64,000 nucleotides of DNA, taken from NCBI GenBank assembly GCA_019637115.1, contig JAHBWH010000002.1:1-64000 (forward strand), written 5' to 3'. The translations under genes were made by a program, and so were the position numbers. The notes beneath the pieces were generated by a model that was not told the origin of the DNA, did no database searches, and saw only the letters and a list, made by a program, of their open reading frames with translations. Source of the DNA: Myxococcales bacterium (GTDB taxonomy: Bacteria; Myxococcota_A; Polyangia; Polyangiales; Houyiibacteriaceae). Position 1 is the first letter of the stretch. Every line of letters starts with the position of its first letter. This document shows positions 58,842 to 64,000 of this stretch, piece by piece.

Positions 58842-59893
58842 CGAGCGCGACGCCCTCGCTGGCCGCTAGACCCGCGACCCGAGCGGGCTTGCTCTGGCAC
58901 GTGCTCGCCGCGGTCAGCGGAGTCGCCGTCGGCCTCGCGAGCCCGGCCTCCAGCCAGGCGCCGGTCGAGCTCACGATCGACCCGTGCTTGGGCGTCGACG
59001 CCGAGGACGTCCGTCGCATCGTGAGCCTCGAGCTGGCGCTCGAGCTCGAAGCCGCGACCGTCCCCGAGGAGACCACGATGGCGCGCGCGCTGTGCGAAGA
59101 CGACGGCGCGCGGCTCGAGGTCGACGACCCGACGACCGGAAAGTCGAGCTCGCGGCGGGTCGTCTTTCAAGTGCTCGTCGGTGGAGGCCGAGCTCGCCTG
59201 CTCGCGCTCGCCCTCGCCGAGCTGATCGCTGCGAGCTGGGCCGAGCACCGCTTGACGCGCGCTTCCGCAGCACACGATCGGGACGCCACCGCCTCCACCC
59301 GGACACGCACACGTGTGGCCGAGATCGCGGCGAGGCGATTCGTGCTCCCGCCCCCGCGCACGCGCCCGGAGACCCCCGCCCACCGAGCGGCGCGCGGGCG
59401 GACGTTCCTCACCGCCGGTATCGGTGTCGCCGCCGCGCCCGCGCACCTCGTGGGGGGTGGCAGCTTCGAGCTTCTCTTCGACGCCGGCCCACGGCTCTCG
59501 CTCGGCACGAGCGTAGACCTGCTTCAAGGGCGAGCCCGCAGTGAGGCAGGCGCCGTCCTCGACCATCGGCTCGGCTTCTCGGGGCTCGCGACGCTGCGAC
59601 AGCCGGTGCGACGGTCCTGGATCTCCTTCGGTCTCGGTGGGCGCGTCGGGCGCGCGCTGCTGCGGGGAGCCGCCGCAGACGGAGGACGGTCGGTCGCCGC
59701 CCCCTTCGCAGGCGTGTACGCGGTGGGCCACGCTTGGCGGCAGATCGTTCGAGTCCTCCTCGTCGCACGGCTCGAGGTCGGACTGACGACCGCCGCCCTG
59801 CGAGGGCGCCTCGGGGACCTCGAGGGCCCGGTCGTCGCAGCCGTCGACGGGCCTTGGGGCAGCTTCTCGCTTGGCATTGGACTCACCCTCTGA
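58826..59893 (+). CDS. Exported, probable outer-membrane beta-barrel protein of the sigma/FecR operon
   Basis: A 355-residue protein without a family name I know. The N-terminus has a signal-like segment (GLLWHVLAAVSGVAVGLASPASSQA). Residues 50-200 look periplasmic (CLGVDAEDVRRIVSLELALEL), and residues 210-355 show alternating hydrophobic strands (FLTAGIGVAAAPAHLVGGGSFELLFD, then SLGTSVDLLQG and ISFGLGGRVGRALL), ending with GSFSLGIGLTL, which suits a small outer-membrane barrel. In many myxobacterial genomes such a gene follows an ECF/FecR pair. It may be the signal-sensing component. The start at 58826 overlaps the upstream gene by 16 nt. Confidence 0.72.
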   Translation: MGRAITSATPSLAARPATRAGLLWHVLAAVSGVAVGLASPASSQAPVELTIDPCLGVDAEDVRRIVSLELALELEAATVPEETTMARALCEDDGARLEVDDPTTGKSSSRRVVFQVLVGGGRARLLALALAELIAASWAEHRLTRASAAHDRDATASTRTRTRVAEIAARRFVLPPPRTRPETPAHRAARGRTFLTAGIGVAAAPAHLVGGGSFELLFDAGPRLSLGTSVDLLQGRARSEAGAVLDHRLGFSGLATLRQPVRRSWISFGLGGRVGRALLRGAAADGGRSVAAPFAGVYAVGHAWRQIVRVLLVARLEVGLTTAALRGRLGDLEGPVVAAVDGPWGSFSLGIGLTL

Positions 59894-60010
59894 AGACCAG
59901 CCGACCCGCGATGTTGACCCATCGAGCTCCGCCCGCGACACCACCCCTGGTATGAAGCACCCCTCGCGCCCTCGTTGCGCTATCCCAGGCACGTGCGCTA
60001 GCGTCCGCAC

Positions 60011-60105
60011 ATCGCGCGGGGCGCTCGTGGACACGCTGTCGTGGACACGGGCTGAGAAGCACCCGTCGAACCTGATCCCGTTAGCACGGGCGTAGGGAAC
60101 GCGAT
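60011..60105 (+). ncRNA. TPP riboswitch (THI element) upstream of thiC
   Basis: The thiamine-pyrophosphate aptamer is recognisable: GGGGCGC, then CTGAGA, the AACCTGATC core, GTTAGCACGGGCGTAGGGAA and a closing stem ATCGCG/CGCGAT (60011-60016 with 60100-60105). The extra stem between GGGGCGC and CTGAGA is long, made by the repeat GTGGACACG. Downstream, CCTCGAGAGG (60136-60145) can fold on the Shine-Dalgarno GAGAGG, which suggests translational control. Confidence 0.93.
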
Positions 60106-60148
60106 GGGATGCCCCCGTTCGCCGTGCCCGCGCCCCTCGAGAGGCACC

Positions 60149-61999
60149 ATGAGCGAGCACATCCCCCTCCCCCTTCACGGCGCGTCGAGCCCTTCGAGCA
60201 CGAAGGCCGGCACGACGCCGGGCTCCTTCGCGCACGCCTCCGACGTCGGCGGCCCGCGCACCTTCTCGTCGCCCGACACGCCCGGCATGCCGCAGCCGAG
60301 CGGCAAGACCGCGTGGGACTTCTTGCCGGAGGGCTGGGAGGTCGCGCGCGACGCCGAGGGTCGACGTCTCGCGGACGCCTTCGCCACCGCCCCCGCCGGC
60401 TTCACGCCCATCACGCAGCTCGAGCACGCGCGCCTCGGCGTCATCACGCCCGAGATGGAGCGCGCCGCCGCGCGCGAGCCTCACCTGACGGCCGCACAGG
60501 TCCGCGACGAGATCGCCGCCGGCCGGATGATCCTCCCCGCGAACCGGACGCACCTCGGCTTCGCGCTCGAGCCGATGGTCATCGGCCGAGCCAGCAAGAC
60601 GAAGATCAACGCGAACATGGGCGCCTCGCCCATCTCGTCGGGCACCGAGGAGGAGGTCGAGAAGCTCCGCTGGGCCGAGCGCTGGGGCGCCGACACCGTG
60701 ATGGATCTGTCGACCGGCGGTGATCTCGACGCCTGCCGAGACGCGATCCTGCGGGCCTCGCGGGTCCCGATCGGCACGGTGCCCATCTACTCGATGATCC
60801 TCGGCAAGAAGATCGAAGAGCTCACGCTCGACGACATCCTGCGCACCCTCGCGCACCAGGCCGCGCAGGGCGTCGACTACTTCACGATCCACGCGGGCGT
60901 GCTGCGCGAGCACCTCCCGCTCGTGAAGGACCGCCTCATCGGCATCGTGAGCCGCGGCGGCTCGCTGCTCGCGAAGTGGATGATCACGCACGGCAAACAG
61001 AACCCGATGTACGAGCATTTCGAGGCCATCTGCGACGTGATGCGCGTGCACGACGTGAGCTTCTCGCTCGGCGACGGCCTCCGCCCCGGGGGCCTCGCGG
61101 ACGCCTCGGACGCGGCGCAGCTGGCCGAGCTCGCGACGCTCGGCCAGCTCACCGAGCGCGCGTGGCGCAAGGGCGTGCAGGTCATGGTCGAGGGCCCCGG
61201 CCACGTCCCGCTCGATCAAATCGAGTTCAACATGAAGCTGCAGCGCCGCCTCTGTCACGGCGCGCCCTTCTACGTGCTCGGGCCGCTCGTCACCGACGTC
61301 TTCCCCGGCTACGACCACATCACGAGCGGCATCGGCGCGACCAACGCCGCCTATCACGGCGCGTCGATGCTCTGCTACGTCACGCCCAAGGAGCACCTCG
61401 GCCTTCCGAAGAAGGACGACGTCAAGCAGGGCTGCGTCGTCTACAAGATCGCCGCGCACGCCGCCGACGTCGCGCTCGGCATCCCCGGCACCCGCGACTG
61501 GGACGACGACCTCACGCGCGCCCGCGCGGCCCTCAACTGGGAGAAGCACTTCGAGCTCAGCTTCGACCCCGACCTCGCGCGTGCCTTCCACGACGAGGAC
61601 CTCGACGTCGACACCGACTTCTGCGCGATGTGCGGCCACGACTGGTGCTCGGTCCGCATCAGCAAGGAGATCGTGGAGTTCGCGAGCGGCAAGGCGGAGG
61701 GCTTCGTGCGCGAGCGCGTGGTGCGCACCCCGGCGCTCACCCCCGAGCAACGCGCGATCCTCGAGCAGCGCGGACACCTCCCTCCGGAGGAGATCCACCG
61801 GCTCGCGACCAAGACGCGCTCCGCCGTGGGCGCAAAGGCGGGCGCGAAGGCAGGCTGCCACAGCGACTACGTCGACCCTGACGCCGCGACCCACCTGCAG
61901 CGGGCCCGGCTCGGCGCCGCTTCGTCCCCCGAAGAGGACCCGAAGCTGGTACAACTCGGCCGCAAGGCGGGGCCTCTGGCCCCCTCCAGCACGACATGA
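60149..61999 (+). CDS. thiC: Phosphomethylpyrimidine synthase ThiC
   Basis: A 616-residue radical-SAM enzyme that turns aminoimidazole ribotide into HMP-phosphate for thiamine synthesis in the cytoplasm. The family core is intact: [46 protein letters not shown] and [25 protein letters not shown]. The [4Fe-4S] cluster cysteines are CAMCGHDWC near residue 495. The extra C-terminus of about 90 residues after this is Ala-rich. The start ATG follows GAGAGGCACC. A TPP riboswitch in the leader explains repression by the end product. A cytochrome c gene starts 11 nt after the stop. Confidence 0.97.
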   Translation: MSEHIPLPLHGASSPSSTKAGTTPGSFAHASDVGGPRTFSSPDTPGMPQPSGKTAWDFLPEGWEVARDAEGRRLADAFATAPAGFTPITQLEHARLGVITPEMERAAAREPHLTAAQVRDEIAAGRMILPANRTHLGFALEPMVIGRASKTKINANMGASPISSGTEEEVEKLRWAERWGADTVMDLSTGGDLDACRDAILRASRVPIGTVPIYSMILGKKIEELTLDDILRTLAHQAAQGVDYFTIHAGVLREHLPLVKDRLIGIVSRGGSLLAKWMITHGKQNPMYEHFEAICDVMRVHDVSFSLGDGLRPGGLADASDAAQLAELATLGQLTERAWRKGVQVMVEGPGHVPLDQIEFNMKLQRRLCHGAPFYVLGPLVTDVFPGYDHITSGIGATNAAYHGASMLCYVTPKEHLGLPKKDDVKQGCVVYKIAAHAADVALGIPGTRDWDDDLTRARAALNWEKHFELSFDPDLARAFHDEDLDVDTDFCAMCGHDWCSVRISKEIVEFASGKAEGFVRERVVRTPALTPEQRAILEQRGHLPPEEIHRLATKTRSAVGAKAGAKAGCHSDYVDPDAATHLQRARLGAASSPEEDPKLVQLGRKAGPLAPSSTT

Positions 62000-62009
62000 G
62001 GAGCAACGA

Positions 62010-62384
62010 ATGAAGATTGGAACGAAGACTGGGCTCGCTGCGCTCGCGCTCTTGGTCGCGGCGTGCGGCGGCGGCGACTCCTCCACGGGCGGCGAGTCCT
62101 CGACCGGCGGCGAGACCCTCGACCTCTCGGCCTACGAGGGCCCCATCACGGGCGACGTCTCGGCGGGCGAGCCAGTCTTCGCGAACTTCTGCGCAGGCTG
62201 TCATCCCGACGGCGGCTCCGGCGTCGGCCCGACACTCCAGGGCCGCGCGGACTCCCCGGCGCAGACGCGGCACCTCGTGCGCCACGGCAAGAGCCGCATG
62301 CCCGGCTTCGGTCCCGACCAGATCAGCGACGAGGATCTCGAGAACCTGCTCGCCTACCTGACCAACTTCGGCATGTTCCAGTGA
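62010..62384 (+). CDS. Small cytochrome c lipoprotein
   Basis: A 124-residue protein with a lipobox ending LVAAC and a Ser/Gly/Thr/Glu spacer. A class I cytochrome c domain follows with one haem site CAGCH and a likely axial Met in RMPGF, plus the typical C-terminal helix DLENLLAYLTNF. It should be anchored to the periplasmic face of a membrane and carry electrons. A strong Shine-Dalgarno (GAGGAG) precedes the ATG. It is only 10 nt after thiC and may be under the same riboswitch, which is an unusual pairing. Confidence 0.9.
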   Translation: MKIGTKTGLAALALLVAACGGGDSSTGGESSTGGETLDLSAYEGPITGDVSAGEPVFANFCAGCHPDGGSGVGPTLQGRADSPAQTRHLVRHGKSRMPGFGPDQISDEDLENLLAYLTNFGMFQ

Positions 62385-62416
62385 CGACGTCGCGCTGAGC
62401 GGTCGCACGAACGAGA

Positions 62417-62443
62417 CGAGCCGCTCCCTCGGGGAGCGGCTCG
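62417..62443. terminator. Bidirectional terminator hairpin
   Basis: CGAGCCGCTCCC pairs perfectly with GGGAGCGGCTCG (12 bp, 3-nt loop), followed on the + strand by CTTCGTTT. It separates the convergent cytochrome c and EnvC-like genes. Confidence 0.85.
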
Positions 62444-62477
62444 CTTCGTTTCCGCCGCTGGACGCGATGGGACCGCG

Positions 62478-63428
62478 TCAGATCCCGAGCCAGGTCCGCG
62501 CCTCGAGCGAGCGCGTGCCGCGCCGCACCTCGAAGTAGAGCGGCTCGCCGCCGAGCTCCCCCACGCGCGCGCCCTGGCTCACCCACTCCCCCAGCGCGAG
62601 GCTCGACTGCCCGAGCCCCGCGTAGAGCGTGTAATGACCGTCGCCGTGCTCCAAGATGACCATCCGCCCGTAGCCCGCGTAGCGCTGCGCGAAGGCGACG
62701 CGGCCGTCGGCGACGGCGAGCACCGGCGTGCCTGCGGGCGAGAGCACCTCGAGCCCTCGGCCGTCCTCGCGCGACGCCTCGCGCATCGCGCCGCCCGCGC
62801 GCACCGGGAGCGGGAGCTGTCCGCGGAGGCCCGCGAAGCTCGAGCTCGTCGGCTCACCGTGCACGCGGAAGGTGCCCGCGCCGAAGTGGGGGGACGACGC
62901 CGACGGGGCGACCGAGAGGTTCGGCAGCGATCCGACGTCGAAGACGCTCTGAAACGCGGACGCCGCGCGCAGCTGCTCCGCCTCACGCGCGGCCGCGAGC
63001 TCCGCCTCCCGCCGCGCGTCCGCGATCCGTCGCTCCGCGCCCGAGAGCTCCTCGCGGAGCCCCTCCTCGCGTTGCCGGAGGAAGCGCAGCGCGTCGAGGT
63101 CGCGCGCCACCATGCGCTCGAGCCGCTCGACCCGCGCGAGGTGGCCGAGCAGGGCGTCGAAGCCCCCCGCGACCGGCAAGACCCCCGCGCGACGGAGCCG
63201 ATAGAGTGCGCGGGCGCGCTCGCGCATCGAGCGCTCGGACGCCACGCGTTGCTCCGCGAGCGCGTCGACCTCCGCCCCGATCCGCGCCACGTCGGCCTCG
63301 ACGTCCGCGAGGCGCTGCGCCGCGCTCGCCCCCTCTCCGGGCTGGGCCCGCGCGAGGGGCGCCAGCGGCGCGACGACGAGCGGCGCCAGCGGCGCAACGA
63401 GGAGGCCCATCCAGATCCAGCGTCGCAC
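62478..63428 (-). CDS. EnvC/M23-like murein hydrolase activator (catalytically degenerate LytM)
   Basis: A 316-residue exported protein with a signal segment (WMGLLVAPLAPLVVAPLAPLARA), a coiled-coil region from about residue 30 to 170 and a C-terminal LytM/M23-type domain (GTPVLAVADGRVAFAQRYAGYGRMVILEHGDGHYTLYAG). The zinc-binding residues of active M23 peptidases are absent: the first His/Asp motif is replaced by EDGRGLEVLSPAG, and HxH is replaced by YAGL and YFEV. As with EnvC, it probably activates amidases instead of cutting itself. It lies 11 nt after ftsX, and the FtsEX-EnvC set controls septal wall splitting. The GTG at 63428 fits GAGGGAGG. Confidence 0.85.
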   Translation of the reverse strand: MRRWIWMGLLVAPLAPLVVAPLAPLARAQPGEGASAAQRLADVEADVARIGAEVDALAEQRVASERSMRERARALYRLRRAGVLPVAGGFDALLGHLARVERLERMVARDLDALRFLRQREEGLREELSGAERRIADARREAELAAAREAEQLRAASAFQSVFDVGSLPNLSVAPSASSPHFGAGTFRVHGEPTSSSFAGLRGQLPLPVRAGGAMREASREDGRGLEVLSPAGTPVLAVADGRVAFAQRYAGYGRMVILEHGDGHYTLYAGLGQSSLALGEWVSQGARVGELGGEPLYFEVRRGTRSLEARTWLGI

Positions 63429-63439
63429 GCTCACCTCCC

Positions 63440-64000
63440 TCAGACGGTCAGGTAACGACGGAGCGAGAGGGCGCTGCCCGCGGCGCCGATGAGCGCGCCG
63501 CCGAGCACGAGCGCCATCAACATCCAAGGCTCGAGGAACGCCGCCTTGGTGCCGGTGAGCGCCGAGATGCTCTGGTCGAGCGGTCCACGCAAGAGCGCGA
63601 AGCCGAGCAAGAGCACGAGCACCGCCAGGACCGCCGAGGCGAAGCCTTGGAAGGTGCCCTCGACCACGAAAGGCCCGCGGACGAAGCTGTCGGTGGCGCC
63701 GCAAAGCTTCAGCACCTCGATCTCGTCACGACGCCGCGCCACCGCGAGCCGGATGGTGTTGCCGATCACGGCGAGCACGCAGAGCCCCACGAGCAGCGCG
63801 AGCATGCCCGCGAGGCCCCGCCCCGCCGCCAGCAGCGACTCGAGGCGATCGAAGAAGCCCCGGTAGGTCTCCACGTCGTCGACCGCGCGCAGCTGCGCCA
63901 CCCGCCCCGCGATCGCCTCGACCCGCGCGGGGTCCGTGCCGCCACGCAGCGTGACCTCGAGCGACGCAGGGAAGACCTCGGGCGGCAACGCCGCGAGGTC
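63440..64000 (-). CDS. ftsX: FtsX cell-division ABC transporter permease (5' part outside window)
   Basis: The visible 186 residues are the C-terminal part of FtsX; the coding frame continues past the right edge without a start. Features seen are the end of the periplasmic loop (FPASLEVTLRGGTDPARVEAIAGRVAQL), the DVETYRGFFDRL helix, three transmembrane helices (GLAGMLALLVGLCVLAVIGNTIRLA and two more), and the conserved RRDEIEVLKLCGATDSFVRGPFVVEGTFQG. FtsX transmits FtsE ATPase state to a periplasmic EnvC-like activator, which is encoded directly after it here. Confidence 0.93.
   Translation of the reverse strand, partial: DLAALPPEVFPASLEVTLRGGTDPARVEAIAGRVAQLRAVDDVETYRGFFDRLESLLAAGRGLAGMLALLVGLCVLAVIGNTIRLAVARRRDEIEVLKLCGATDSFVRGPFVVEGTFQGFASAVLAVLVLLLGFALLRGPLDQSISALTGTKAAFLEPWMLMALVLGGALIGAAGSALSLRRYLTV

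Noticed and set aside
58778-62086. 1102-residue open frame on the minus strand across the barrel-protein and thiC genes
   Set aside because: It is antisense to two well-supported genes, one of them thiC, and its translation is Arg/Ala/Glu-rich low-complexity sequence typical of shadow frames in GC-rich DNA.
62478-63428. Active M23 endopeptidase
   Set aside because: All the zinc-ligand motifs of M23 enzymes are replaced, so an activator role like EnvC is the better reading.

Overview
The window is very GC-rich (roughly 70% or more), has no rRNA genes or transposases, and carries a gene content typical of a large myxobacterial genome. That content includes serine/threonine kinases, MopE-type metal-binding-repeat lipoproteins, an ECF sigma/FecR-domain pair, RCC1 lipoproteins, a eukaryote-like sterol reductase and many GC-rich simple repeats. 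By inference it comes from a myxobacterium of the Polyangia, perhaps near Sandaracinaceae. I cannot name the species from the sequence alone.

Layout. 0-5 kb: an MlaC-like lipid transport protein, a 13-bp tandem array, a cysteine-rich lipoprotein, an orphan Flp pilin and a type II NADH dehydrogenase. 5-9.5 kb: tRNA-Leu(CAA) with a readable promoter, a palindromic repeat patch, a 181-bp inverted-repeat (MITE-like) element abutting the Shine-Dalgarno of a ketoacyl-ACP synthase III, a small STAS-like protein, an Ppx/GppA phosphatase and an RRM/glycine-rich RNA-binding protein. 9.8-13.5 kb: a 1002-residue MopE/lamin-tail lipoprotein flanked by two near-identical 64-bp direct repeats. 13.5-16.4 kb: sulfate-activation genes cysD and cysN, the latter with a decayed APS-kinase domain. 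16.7-22.8 kb: a transmembrane Ser/Thr kinase, a Uma2-family protein, a second cysteine-rich lipoprotein whose gene end is copied downstream, a secreted nuclease-fold lipoprotein, TerB-like and YqgE proteins. 23-28.2 kb: a probable zinc-uptake locus, with an AztD-like His-rich lipoprotein divergent from a TonB-dependent receptor that is coupled to an RsmC-like methyltransferase. 28.3-32.5 kb: an acyl carrier protein, a MepA-type murein endopeptidase with an Arg/Ser repeat tail, and a sterol C14-reductase-like gene coupled to a CFA-type methyltransferase. 32.6-38 kb: methylmalonyl-CoA mutase small and large subunits with the chaperone MeaB, in one overlapping operon. 38-42.4 kb: a receiver protein, an unknown protein and leuS. 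42.5-59.9 kb: an RCC1 lipoprotein and then four large adhesive/calcium-binding lipoproteins in one operon, facing an ECF sigma factor, a FecR-domain anti-sigma candidate and an outer-membrane-like protein. 60-64 kb: a TPP riboswitch with thiC, a cytochrome c lipoprotein, an EnvC-like protein and the 3' part of ftsX.

How it fits together. Envelope biology dominates: lipid transport, lipoproteins, murein hydrolysis, division and metal uptake. Core metabolism (sulfate activation, propionyl-CoA/methylmalonyl-CoA, thiamine, leucyl-tRNA) is interleaved. The most system-like unit is the roughly 15-kb block from 45.3 to 59.9 kb, where a divergent sigma/anti-sigma module could control a set of surface lipoproteins. 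A second theme is promoter architecture: several genes have a TA(T/C)GCT-like -10 hexamer only 6-9 nt before the start codon, with no room for a usual leader.
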